Shown: positions 1-7,900, counted from the stretch's first letter. The stretch: DNA of 23,078 nucleotides from an uncultured Clostridia bacterium (GCA_934446135.1 CAKSDT010000016.1:1-23078); one strand, 5' to 3'. Program-made: numbers and translations. Notes: generated by a model from the letters alone, not told the origin.

Positions 1-2
1 CG

Positions 3-563
3 GTTGGTTCGCATGATTTTTACCTTCTGTATTATGGGTACGCAAGGGCTAACAAAATCGGCAACACTATTATGAATCTTGACATGGGGCATTTCCACCC
101 AACCGAGATGATTGACGATAAAATTTCTTCGGTTATGATTTATTCGAATAAACTCATGGTTCATCTGACGCGTGGAATCCGCTGGGATAGTGACCATGTT
201 GTTATAAACAGCGATGAAGTTAATTCGGTTATGCACGAGATTGTTTCGGCAGGGACTTTAGATAATACATTTATCGGAACGGATTATTTTGATGCGACCA
301 TAAACCGAATTGCGGCATGGACTATCGGAACTAGAGCAACCAAAAAGGCACTTCTTGCAGCCATGCTTGAGCCGATGAATATGATTAAAGATGCCGAAAA
401 CGAGGGAGATTTCACGAAAAGGCTTGCTCTTACTGATGAATTTCGGTCGTTGCCCTCGAGTACTGTATGGGATTGGTACTGCATGTCGAAGGATATTCCA
501 CAAAACACGGAGTGGTTGGCGGATTTGAAAGGCTATGAGAAAAAAGTAATGTTTAAAAGGTAG
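3..563 (+). CDS. rhaA: L-rhamnose isomerase, C-terminal part (5' end outside window)
   Basis: The frame is already open at the window edge and carries about 186 C-terminal residues of a protein normally near 420 residues. The enzyme converts L-rhamnose to L-rhamnulose in the cytoplasm, the first step of rhamnose catabolism. Visible family signatures are LDMGHFHPTE, RWDSDHVV and YFDATINRIAAW; the first two and the Asp of the third supply metal ligands and substrate contacts in this family. The C-terminal VWDWYC segment is also typical. An internal ATG at 72 is not the true start, because strong homology continues upstream of it to the window edge. The stop at 561-563 lies 6 bases before the alpha-L-rhamnosidase start, so the two are probably co-transcribed and co-functional: the rhamnosidase frees rhamnose and RhaA consumes it. 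Confidence 0.95.
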   Translation, partial: VGSHDFYLLYYGYARANKIGNTIMNLDMGHFHPTEMIDDKISSVMIYSNKLMVHLTRGIRWDSDHVVINSDEVNSVMHEIVSAGTLDNTFIGTDYFDATINRIAAWTIGTRATKKALLAAMLEPMNMIKDAENEGDFTKRLALTDEFRSLPSSTVWDWYCMSKDIPQNTEWLADLKGYEKKVMFKR

Positions 564-569
564 GTTTAT

Positions 570-3083
570 ATGAATATAATACTTAAATGTGAACAAAAAA
601 TAAACCCGGTGGGTACATCCGAAACACCTTGCTTCTCATGGATATGTGAAAATATCCATGAGAAATATCAGACTTCCTACCGTATTGTTATATCTGATGA
701 AAACGGGAATACAGTTTGGGACAGCGGACTGGTGAAAAGCGACAGAAGTGCCTTTGTAAGATACGGCGGAAATGCCTTGAAGCCTCACACAAAGTATTTC
801 TGGTTTGTGGAAATAGGAACTGACGGAATCATATACAAAAGCAACACGGCATTTTTTGTTACAGGGCTTTACGCAGGTGACTGGGTTGCAGAATGGATAG
901 GTTGTGAAAAACAACCGAATGCTCCTGCGTTCAGAAAAGAGTTTTGTATAGAGTCGGATTTCAACAGTGCCTATGCTTATATATGCGGGCTCGGATATTT
1001 TGAATTGTTCATAAACGGCGAAAAGGTTGGACAAGATTATTTTGTTCCCAATCAGACAGACTACGATGACATAGAATATTCAAATCTTGCCTACGGATTC
1101 AATGGTGTTACGGAAAAACGGGTAAAATATCTTGCGTACGATGTTTGTCGATATGTAAAAACCGGAAAAAATATTGTTGAAATCTGGCTTGGAAATGGTT
1201 GGTATAATCAGACGGAAAGAATTGGTGAGGGAAAGTTTTCATATAGAGGCGGTCTGAAAACTATGTTTCAACTTCATGTAGATGATTTTTTGCTGACAAC
1301 TGATGAAACATGGCAGACCGGAGAAAGCCCGATTACATATAATAATATTTTTCTGGGCGAAACTTACGACGCTTCACTTGCACCTGTTTGGAGGCATGCG
1401 GAGATTCACGGTGCACCGGATGCAAAACTTGAAATTCAACTTTCGCCGCCGGACAGAGTTGCTGAAGAAATAACTCCGTTAGAAGTTTGCGAGAATACCT
1501 ACGATGCCGGCAAAGTGATTTCGGGTTTTGCGTCTATTGCCTGTCGCGGAAATATGGGGGATGAGGTTGAAATTTACTACTCAGAATGTATTAATGACGA
1601 CGGTACGCTTAACTTTACATCTACAGTCGGTTACGCGAGCAGCGATGAGTTTCAAATACAAAAAGATAAGTTTATTTTGAGCGGAGACGGTATCGAAGTT
1701 TACACGCCACATTTTGTGTGGCATGGTTTCAGATATTTCAGAATTGTTACAAATGGTGTCGAAATCGTCGGTGTAAAAGCGTGCTCTGTACACAGTGCGG
1801 TTGAAAAAAGAGCGGTTTTTGAATGTTCTGATAAACTTTTTAACAAAGTTCACGATATGTATCTTAACTCACAAATGTCGAATATGCACGGCGGCGTGCC
1901 TATGGACTGTCCACACAGGGAAAGGATGGGCTATACGGGCGATGGTCAGGTTTCGTCAAACAGTGCGATGTATAACTTAGATACTTATAATTTTTATAGA
2001 AAATGGATTGTAGATATTGTAGGTACGCAGAATAAGCAGACAGGATTTGTAGCCCATTCCGCACCGTTTACCGGTGGCGGAGGGGGGTATGCATGGGGTA
2101 GTGCAATCGTGATTGTTCCATGGAATCTTTATTTGCAATACGGTGATACAGGTACATTGGTACAGTGTTATCCCAATATGAAAAACTGGATATATTATAT
2201 GAAGAGTAAGCTCAACAAAAGTGGACTTATTGACAGCGAGGAGGACGGAAGTTGGTGTCTGGGGGATTGGTGCCTTCCGAGCGAGCATCCTTGGAGTTGT
2301 CCACAAAGCGAGAATATAAAAATTCCGAACGAACTTGTAAACACATGCTACTATATTCACTGCATGAAAATCTGTGCTGCCATATGCAGGGTTCTTAAAA
2401 TTGAAAACGAGTTTGAACCTGATATAAAAAGTGCATCGGAAGCTGTAAACAGGGCATTTTTGAAAGGATTCTATTCAAGCGGTGTACAGGGGTGTGATGT
2501 GTTTCCCATTCGTACGGGAATAGTGCCGAAAGAAAAAATGAAATCGGTTATCGGGAATATGATTGATAATCTCAGATTGCAAAATTATCATATGGATACA
2601 GGAATGTACGGTACTCAGTTTTTGTTTGAAGTTCTCGATAGTATCGGTATGAATGGTGCGATTTGCAACATACTGTCCAAAACTGATTACCCAAGTTATG
2701 GCTACATGGCAGATTGCGGTGCTACCGCTCTTTGGGAAACATGGGAAGGTAACGGTTCCCAGAATCATACCGCTCTCGGAGGATTTGATTCATGGTTTTA
2801 TTATGGTTTGTGCGGAATAAAACCCTCAGCTGAAGCAGGCGGATATAAAGAATTCAGTATATCACCGTTTTATTCTGAAAAATTGCAGTGGGCGTCAGCG
2901 ATGGTTAATACCGTTTACGGCAAGATTGAGGTGAAATGGGAGCGGAGCGAAGAGAAAATTAAACTTCATGTAAAAGTTCCGTTTAATACTACCGCCGTTA
3001 TTTTTAACGGCGCGGAGTGGGTAAGGAGAAGTTGTGGAACATATTCATTCATAATACCGAAGACGATAAAGGGAAATGGGTGA
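570..3083 (+). CDS. GH78 alpha-L-rhamnosidase, cytoplasmic
   Basis: An 837-residue inverting glycoside hydrolase that removes terminal alpha-L-rhamnose from glycosides or pectic oligosaccharides. Domain order by inspection: FnIII-like N-terminal domain (about 1-100), rhamnosidase N-terminal carbohydrate-binding-like domain (about 115-280, including LGNGWYN and GETYDAS), beta-sandwich (about 290-385), (alpha/alpha)6 catalytic barrel (about 415-770) and a C-terminal beta domain. The catalytic signature DCPHRERMGYTGD places D446, E451 and D458 with the same spacing as the known GH78 catalytic acid region. GATALWETWEG around 717-727 holds the likely general base region (E723). There is no signal peptide, so it acts on imported substrates. 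An AGGTAGG ribosome binding site overlaps the rhaA stop. It appears intact, in contrast to two GH78 remnants downstream. Confidence 0.95.
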   Translation: MNIILKCEQKINPVGTSETPCFSWICENIHEKYQTSYRIVISDENGNTVWDSGLVKSDRSAFVRYGGNALKPHTKYFWFVEIGTDGIIYKSNTAFFVTGLYAGDWVAEWIGCEKQPNAPAFRKEFCIESDFNSAYAYICGLGYFELFINGEKVGQDYFVPNQTDYDDIEYSNLAYGFNGVTEKRVKYLAYDVCRYVKTGKNIVEIWLGNGWYNQTERIGEGKFSYRGGLKTMFQLHVDDFLLTTDETWQTGESPITYNNIFLGETYDASLAPVWRHAEIHGAPDAKLEIQLSPPDRVAEEITPLEVCENTYDAGKVISGFASIACRGNMGDEVEIYYSECINDDGTLNFTSTVGYASSDEFQIQKDKFILSGDGIEVYTPHFVWHGFRYFRIVTNGVEIVGVKACSVHSAVEKRAVFECSDKLFNKVHDMYLNSQMSNMHGGVPMDCPHRERMGYTGDGQVSSNSAMYNLDTYNFYRKWIVDIVGTQNKQTGFVAHSAPFTGGGGGYAWGSAIVIVPWNLYLQYGDTGTLVQCYPNMKNWIYYMKSKLNKSGLIDSEEDGSWCLGDWCLPSEHPWSCPQSENIKIPNELVNTCYYIHCMKICAAICRVLKIENEFEPDIKSASEAVNRAFLKGFYSSGVQGCDVFPIRTGIVPKEKMKSVIGNMIDNLRLQNYHMDTGMYGTQFLFEVLDSIGMNGAICNILSKTDYPSYGYMADCGATALWETWEGNGSQNHTALGGFDSWFYYGLCGIKPSAEAGGYKEFSISPFYSEKLQWASAMVNTVYGKIEVKWERSEEKIKLHVKVPFNTTAVIFNGAEWVRRSCGTYSFIIPKTIKGNG

Positions 3084-3124
3084 ACGAGAGTTAAATCCCC
3101 AATGTTCTTTATCGACCGATTTTT
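3064..3124 (+). terminator. Possible stem-loop terminator after the rhamnosidase gene
   Basis: An 8-bp inverted repeat, CGATAAAG (3064-3071) and CTTTATCG (3107-3114), spans the rhamnosidase stop codon. It has an inner TGGG/CCCC-type pairing, and a short T run (3120-3124) lies just after the right arm. The loop is large, so this is only a weak candidate for the end of the rhaA-rhamnosidase transcript. Confidence 0.3.
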
Positions 3125-3509
3125 ACCAATAATGCACAAACTTACTTGATGATATAATCGCGTTAGTTACTTTCGTTTGCTTGTCTTGAGAAAAATCGGT
3201 TCGGTAAAACTACATGCACATTATGACGGGATATTTTTAGTCAATTTTGAAAAGAAGACCGCTTTAGGCTTGCCATCTTTCAATGACGACAAAACTAAAA
3301 CCGGAAAAATTTGCAGGCATAAGAATATTAAGAGTTAAACTCATGGTTGTCGTATCACTCAATTTGATATATTAAATAATTATTTCAATATTCATTAATA
3401 ATATGGGTAATCAGTATGCGGCTGCTGGGTCTATATTAAATTTAAGTTGACATAACACAGTGCGTAATGTTACACTTATAGCAGATGAACAAAAATATGA
3501 GGTGAAGTT
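3084..3509. other. Intergenic region between rhamnosidase and AraC-type regulator
   Basis: There is no convincing gene here. It contains a 10-bp inverted repeat, ACCGATTTTT (3115-3124) and AAAAATCGGT (3191-3200), separated by 66 bases. A 61-codon open stretch lies at 3153-3338 without a good start or recognisable homology. The right end carries the candidate promoter and ribosome binding site of the regulator at 3510. It could hold decayed sequence, like the region downstream of that regulator, but nothing identifies it. Confidence 0.5.
3447..3476 (+). promoter_or_regulatory. Candidate sigma-A promoter of the AraC-type regulator at 3510
   Basis: TTGACA (3447-3452) is a perfect -35 element. 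TACACT (3471-3476) is a 4/6 match to the -10 element, 18 bases further on. The regulator start codon is 34 bases downstream, with an AGGTGA ribosome binding site between. Confidence 0.45.
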
Positions 3510-4310
3510 ATGGACGAACTTAATATAAGGCTTTGTGGTGTTGGGTTTAGTCATGAAAAAGAATATGTTTTTACGCAGAAGGAGAATTCTTATAAAGACT
3601 GTTATCTGCTGATTTATTTCAAAACTCCATTTGAATGCCGTACAAAAAACGGTATTGAACAGGGGTATGCATACAGTTATGTTCTTCATGAACCGTATTT
3701 TCCAACATTTCATACGAGTAGTTCAAATTCGAAAAAGGGCTTTGTAAATGACTGGATGTACATCAATGGCACTATGATTGACCGCTTGGTGAACAAATAT
3801 AATATTCCGCTTAATGAAATAGTTCGTTCTCAGAGAAATAACAGTATTTCGGAGATAATTTCAGATATACATAATGAACTGAATTCCGAATTTGAATTTA
3901 AAGATGATAAGTTAAAGGTGCTTACGCTTAACCTCTTTATTGAGTTTGCACGAATAAACGAGATGTATAAAAAACACATCAATATCGACGAATTCGGCAG
4001 AATAAGCAATGTTTGCAATCAGATGAAAAAATTTTTTTCGGATAACTGGACGATATGTGATATGTCACATATTTCCGGATATTCGCAGAGCAGGTTTATA
4101 TCTCTTTTCAGAAGATATTTCAGTAAAAGTCCTATGGATTTTCTGATTGATTACAGAATTGTGCAGGCAAAAAGCATGATTGAAAGTAATATGATGACCA
4201 TGACGGAAATTGCGGATGCTTGCGGTTTTTCATCACTTTATTATTTTTCAAGAGTGTTTAAAAGCCGTTGCGGAATTTCTCCGTCGGAATATAAAAAACA
4301 ATACGTATAA
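3510..4310 (+). CDS. AraC/XylS-family transcriptional regulator (rhamnose-region)
   Basis: A 266-residue regulator with the usual AraC layout: a poorly conserved N-terminal sensing domain (about 1-150) and two helix-turn-helix motifs in the last 100 residues. The second motif shows TEIADACGFSSLYYFSRVFK followed by GISPSEYKKQY, the classic family signature. The ribosome binding site AGGTGA ends a few bases before ATG. The gene follows the rhaA-rhamnosidase pair on the same strand and precedes a truncated ADP-ribosylglycohydrolase start by 16 bases. It probably controlled glycoside genes here, possibly including the now broken minus-strand GH78 genes. The ligand is not visible in the sequence; rhamnose or a rhamnoside is an inference from context. 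Confidence 0.88.
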   Translation: MDELNIRLCGVGFSHEKEYVFTQKENSYKDCYLLIYFKTPFECRTKNGIEQGYAYSYVLHEPYFPTFHTSSSNSKKGFVNDWMYINGTMIDRLVNKYNIPLNEIVRSQRNNSISEIISDIHNELNSEFEFKDDKLKVLTLNLFIEFARINEMYKKHINIDEFGRISNVCNQMKKFFSDNWTICDMSHISGYSQSRFISLFRRYFSKSPMDFLIDYRIVQAKSMIESNMMTMTEIADACGFSSLYYFSRVFKSRCGISPSEYKKQYV

Positions 4311-4326
4311 AGGAGAAGGAAAACTT

Positions 4327-4410
4327 ATGTTGAATTTTGATGAATATAAAAGTAAGGTTCTGGGATGCTGGATGGGAAAAAACATCGGCGGAACATACGG
4401 CGGACGTTAA
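4327..4410 (+). pseudogene. 5' stub of an ADP-ribosylglycohydrolase-family gene
   Basis: Only 27 codons remain. They read MLNFDEYKSKVLGCWMGKNI and continue into GGT before a stop. The KVLGCWMGKNIGGT segment is the characteristic N-terminal signature of ADP-ribosylglycohydrolase-type (DraG-like) proteins, which are normally about 300 residues or more. The stub has a good ribosome binding site (AAAGGAGAAGG) just after the AraC-type gene, so it was once the second gene of that operon. The sequence then runs directly into a GH78 gene fragment in the opposite orientation, so the rest was lost by a deletion or inversion with a junction near 4405. Confidence 0.75.
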
Positions 4411-4876
4411 AGTAAACTGCGGATGAGGGAAGAACCTTCCAATTTTCATCTGTTTTGACAATGGTTTTTCCGTTCATATCCAGGCGAAGTATTGTTTTTG
4501 GGACATCTCTCCATTCAGCTTGATTAAAATTCCAAGATGTTTTCATTTCTTCGTTATATCATCCATTGCCGCACCAAATGGCAATTATGTTATTTCCGGG
4601 TTTGAGGAATTCGGTGACACTATATGTGTTATACCAAATGGTTTTGTTGTAGTTGCTTACTGGTGCAGTAAAGATATCTTTAGTAATACTATGACCGTTT
4701 ATATAGACATATCCATATCCAAGTGAACAAACATATAATTTTGCAGTGCCTTGGAGTTTGTCAACATAAAATTTTCTTCGAAACATAGGTGCTAGGTTTT
4801 TATATCCGAATGATTTGTTTGGTTTCCTATCGAGCTTAATAAAACAAATGTTTTCAAATATACTTATATGAAATCC
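4405..4876 (-). pseudogene. GH78 alpha-L-rhamnosidase remnant A (N-terminal domain only)
   Basis: Read on the minus strand, about 155 codons align by eye with the N-terminal domain of the intact rhamnosidase at 570-3083. Shared elements are APxFRxxF, the LGY...YING segment, GNNIIAIWCGNG then YN, the PKTILRLDM strand and TDENW. The frame is interrupted by TGA at 4559-4561 exactly where GNGW of the intact gene has Trp, so a single TGG-to-TGA change explains it. At 4865-4867 an ATA sits about 7 bases after a GAGG ribosome binding site, where an ATG would be expected, so the start codon was probably lost too. The 3' end stops at the junction with the ADP-ribosylglycohydrolase stub, and the whole catalytic barrel is missing. 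It lies 13 bases downstream of remnant B, suggesting a former two-gene operon. Confidence 0.8.
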
Positions 4877-4889
4877 TCACTATAGTCTT

Positions 4890-5835
4890 TTATATTATTT
4901 TGTTCCATGGAAGTTTTATTTTAATATTTTGCGGAATTTCAAGTTTGTTTTTTCCTATAATTACTGTACCGCCTGAAATACTTGAAAATATTGTAACATA
5001 TTGTAACATATTTTTTATCTGCTTTTACAGTAACCATGCCTTTATCTAACGGAACAGATGCCTCGAAATATTCAAGATTACCTAAATTTGCCTTTATACT
5101 TTAGAGGTAAATATTCCACAGACACGCAAAAACCGTCGGATTTTCTGTCCCGCTTAAGAATATGTAACGAAATCCTCTCTGCCACAGTTGATATTTTTTA
5201 CATCCGGTTACATCTTCGAATAAAATTGAGTATTGTGTGTCAAGTGCTTCTCTGTCAGACTTTTCGTAACTGATATGAAGTATATCAGTTTCAGAAACAT
5301 TAATTATATTGAGAAAGCCAAAAATTTCTTTTCCAAAGTCATATAAAATTCCTCCGTTAATATTTGTTGCCGTCACAGGAACGATTTTGCGATATTCGAA
5401 TATAAACTTTTCTGGACTTGAATTAATGTCCGAATATTGAACTTCACAGCCGACAGGTATTTTATCCCCATCTTCGTTTATTGTATACCAGTTTTTATTT
5501 GTTGAGCAGACATCGCTTTCTATGTATGCTGATGGTAAACCCGTAAGATTGCAAACACATATTTTAAGACTGTGATACCCTTGTCCTATTCTTGCTGATA
5601 CACCATCACGGATTCTTTTGTTATCTACCATCAAATACCCCTTGCCGTGAAGATGCAGACGAATGTATCCGGATGTTTCGGCAGTTATTTCACAGAAAAA
5701 TTGTACACTTCTGTCTACATCATAATATTTCCAAAATGCCGGATAATCTACACCGTATTCTTGCCGCCTTGAGTTGACAAGGTTTGTATGATATACTTCA
5801 TAATCGCCGTAATTCCAAATCCAGTAACTTTGCAT
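4890..5835 (-). pseudogene. GH78-like rhamnosidase remnant B (catalytic domain deleted)
   Basis: The start at 5835 opens about 235 residues typical of the N-terminal part of a second GH78 type (MQSYWIWNYGDYEVYHTNLV, then RGFRYIFLSG). A one-base loss in an A5 tract (5128-5132 on the plus strand) would explain the shift into the frame reading VEYLPLKYKGKF, the usual end of this domain. Immediately afterwards, in a third frame, comes a C-terminal domain (GNLEYFEASVPLDKGMVTV), so the roughly 500-residue catalytic barrel has been deleted near 5075-5100. The C-terminal domain is broken again by an exact 10-bp tandem duplication (4991-5000 and 5001-5010). Removing one copy restores the frame through IPQNIKIKLPW to the stop at 4890-4892. 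Confidence 0.8.
4991..5010. repeat. 10-bp tandem duplication inside GH78 remnant B
   Basis: TTGTAACATA occurs twice in direct succession (4991-5000 and 5001-5010). The second copy shifts the minus-strand reading frame of the C-terminal GH78 domain. Deleting one copy gives a continuous frame to a natural stop. Confidence 0.9.
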
Positions 5836-6101
5836 ATAAATTGGCTTCTTTACAATATTTATGGTCTAATTAAAAGCAATTATCGGTCCTTTTCATGAAC
5901 TTTAATTTTTTCTTCTTGGAATACATTTGGTATAAGTTTATCAAAATAATAATTATTAAGAATTATTGTATATTTATAAATCGTGTTTGATTCAATTATA
6001 AATGTCAAAGTTAATATATCACAAAAATTATGTCTTGTAAATGTCTTATATGCTTAAACATCTCACCATATTATATCATTTTGTGGGGGAGATTTATATT
6101 T

Positions 6102-6674
6102 ATGAAAACAATTAAGGAAAAACAATTGTAGGTTAGAGCAGATTTTGCCGGTTATCCGCTCAAAGAAACTGTTTGTGCTCATCTTAGAGCAAAAGCATGG
6201 ATGATTACTGATGTTGGGGTAAAGTCAAGTTCTGCCGATGATGATACCGAACTGATGTTTCATAGGGTTGGTTTGCGTGTAGGCTCAATGATTTCGGAAG
6301 GAGAATTTGAACGTGCACTTATATTTTGCGGTACAGGAATGGGAATACATATTGCTGCAAGTAAGTGTCCTCATGTTTATGCCGGGGTTGTTGAGAGTGT
6401 GACTGCAGCACTTAGGGCGATTACAGGAAATGGAGTTAATGTGCTTGCTATGGGAGCGTTTTATGTTGCTCCTCAAATGGGGTGTGATATAGCCGATGTA
6501 TATCTGAATGCACAACTTGGTAGCGGTTATGAATGGTGGCATAATTTTTATGAGTTTCATAAACTTGCTATAGACGAACTTGAGAAGTTTGATTATGAAA
6601 CCTATAAGAAAAATGGGTTTAAGATGGAACACCTTGGTGATTATCCTCTCAAACTTGAAACTAATCTGAAATAG
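6102..6674 (+). pseudogene. RpiB/LacA/LacB-family sugar-phosphate isomerase with in-frame TAG
   Basis: The frame from ATG 6102, which follows a GGGGGAG ribosome binding site, reads nine codons, then TAG (6129-6131). It then continues as VRADFAGYPLKE and the complete rest of an RpiB-type fold. Conserved family motifs are CGTGMGIHIAASK (phosphate/active-site loop) and GNGVNVLAMGAF; the C-terminal YEWWHNFYEFHK segment extends beyond classic RpiB. The interrupted part holds the N-terminal strand with the active-site Asp (ADFAG). The only downstream ATG start, 6201, would give 157 residues lacking that strand. Members interconvert ketose and aldose phosphates, such as ribose or galactose 6-phosphate. 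The gene is most likely inactivated, in line with its decayed neighbours. A sequencing error or low-level readthrough cannot be excluded. Confidence 0.75.
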
Positions 6675-6720
6675 AATTCATAGAACGATTATCCTTTTGA
6701 TATGTTTAGCCACTTGAAAT

Positions 6721-6746
6721 AGCCTGAAAAAGTTTTAGGCTTTTTC
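6721..6746 (+). terminator. Rho-independent terminator after the RpiB-like gene
   Basis: AGCCT (6721-6725) pairs with AGGCT (6737-6741), with additional A/T pairing inside, and a T5 run (6741-6745) follows. It lies 46 bases after the isomerase stop. Confidence 0.65.
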
Positions 6747-6800
6747 TGTATTTGGTGGTATAAACAAATGATGAGAGTAGTAATGTAGGAGGAAAAAGTG

Positions 6801-6875
6801 ATGACGGTCGCTGCCGCGTTGCGAATCCGTGCACTTGCACAGGTTACAGAAATGTATCCTGTTTTTTTCTTATAA
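6801..6875 (+). CDS. Possible 24-residue small ORF or gene stub, unknown
   Basis: The frame reads MTVAAALRIRALAQVTEMYP and four more residues, and is preceded by a near-perfect TAGGAGGAAAAAGTG ribosome binding site. Its first 50 bases are distinctly richer in G and C than everything around it and include a GTGCA-CT-TGCAC palindrome. I recognise no family. It could be a genuine small protein, the 5' stub of an imported gene, or chance. It lies between the terminator at 6721 and the convergent AraC-type gene. Confidence 0.25.
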   Translation: MTVAAALRIRALAQVTEMYPVFFL

Positions 6876-6948
6876 CTTTTTCACTATTCACTATTTACCT
6901 GAATTTTATATGCCGATTTCTTTTTCACCTCTTTTTTAAATAGCAAAA

Positions 6949-7800
6949 TCAATAAATCTTTCTCTTGTACTTTTTTCTATACTGAAGCGGGGAAATGTTA
7001 AATTTTTCTTTGAACAAGTTTGAAAAGTAGTAAGGAGTTTTAAATCCGCATAAATCCGAAATTTCAGAAATGCTGAAATCCGTGTCAGTTAAATATTCCT
7101 GTGATTTTTTTATCCTGTAGTTTGTGAGGTACTTATGAATTGTCGTTTTTGCATATTTGTTCATAAGACGGTTTAAATGATAGGGGTGGTATCCCGAAAT
7201 TTTTGCAAGTTCGTCATTTGAAATGTTTTTAGAATAGTTTTCCTCTATATATCTTATTACAAGTGATATTCTGTTATATGCTCCGCTTGAAGAAAAGACA
7301 GAAGAACGGAGAATTTTTAAAATAATTTCCTTTAGTAATGCTGAAGAAAATTCATTTGAATATAAGAGGCATTTGTGCCATTCTTCAACAACCAGAACAA
7401 GAAATTGATTTAATTCATATATGTCAGATATCACAATAGGCGTATTAAGTATTTTTGCATCGGAAAAAATTACCTGCTCAAGTATTTTATTTTTGTTATA
7501 CACATTGGCTTTGACAGGTTTAATAATATTTTTTATGTTGCTGAATTTTTGTGTGTAATCAAAATTCAGAACAACCAGCCTTGTATTTTCTCTAATGTTA
7601 AATTTGTATTGAGTTCCGCTTTGAATAAGTACAACGCTGCCTTTTCGCAGAATATTTTCATTTCCTTCAATGTTGATGCTGCAAACACCGTCTGTAATAT
7701 AAAATAAACGATGATCGTATGTAAGGGTATCATATCCCGTTTCCGACAACAAAATTTCCCCTGCAAAACGAATAAACGGATTTATTTCAGATACTGTCAT
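6949..7800 (-). CDS. AraC-family regulator divergent from the Fe-S/radical SAM operon
   Basis: About 283 residues. The N-terminal half looks like a cupin-type sensing domain (RLFYITDGVCSINIEGNENI, then LRKGSVVLIQSGTQYKF). The C-terminal 100 residues hold two helix-turn-helix motifs: DELAKISGYHPYHLNRLMNK, and ISEISDLCGFKTPYYFSNLF followed by NISPLQYRKKY. I chose ATG at 7800 because GGTGAT sits about 5 bases upstream. A TTG at 7812 would add four residues but has no comparable site. It is transcribed away from the operon at 7901, and their promoters overlap. It is therefore the likely regulator of the neighbouring radical SAM and Fe-S genes, responding to an unknown small molecule. Confidence 0.88.
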   Translation of the reverse strand: MTVSEINPFIRFAGEILLSETGYDTLTYDHRLFYITDGVCSINIEGNENILRKGSVVLIQSGTQYKFNIRENTRLVVLNFDYTQKFSNIKNIIKPVKANVYNKNKILEQVIFSDAKILNTPIVISDIYELNQFLVLVVEEWHKCLLYSNEFSSALLKEIILKILRSSVFSSSGAYNRISLVIRYIEENYSKNISNDELAKISGYHPYHLNRLMNKYAKTTIHKYLTNYRIKKSQEYLTDTDFSISEISDLCGFKTPYYFSNLFKEKFNISPLQYRKKYKRKIY

Positions 7801-7830
7801 AAATATCACCAATGTTTCTTTTTTATATTT

Positions 7831-7859
7831 TTGCGTTTGTTTTATATATTCATTATAAC
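7831..7859 (+). promoter_or_regulatory. Candidate promoter of the 7901-13393 operon
   Basis: TTGCGT (7831-7836), a 17-base spacer, then TATAAC (7854-7859). The predicted transcription start near 7866 lies 35 bases before the first start codon. The -10 element overlaps that of the opposing promoter. Confidence 0.5.
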
Positions 7860-7880
7860 TTATATTTATGATAAAATCAA
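7852..7880 (-). promoter_or_regulatory. Candidate promoter of the divergent AraC-type gene
   Basis: On the minus strand, TTGATT (7875-7880), a 17-base spacer, then a perfect TATAAT (7852-7857). It overlaps the plus-strand promoter almost base for base around the shared -10 block, so polymerase could occupy only one at a time. Confidence 0.55.
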
Positions 7881-7900
7881 TATATATTGAGGGTGATTTA

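Noticed and set aside
4210..4410. 66-residue frame containing the ADP-ribosylglycohydrolase stub
   Set aside because: Its first part lies inside the AraC-type gene in another frame. Only the part from ATG 4327, with its own ribosome binding site, has homology.
4559..4561. TGA at a conserved Trp position could mean TGA codes for Trp in this organism
   Set aside because: Intact genes in the window end at TGA (for example 3081-3083, 21103-21105 and 22263-22265) with properly placed downstream genes, so the standard code applies.
4981..5010. Possible CRISPR or longer tandem array around the TTGTAACATA repeat
   Set aside because: There are only two adjacent 10-bp units and no spacers; it is a simple duplication. 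No CRISPR array, tRNA, rRNA or intact insertion sequence was found in the window.
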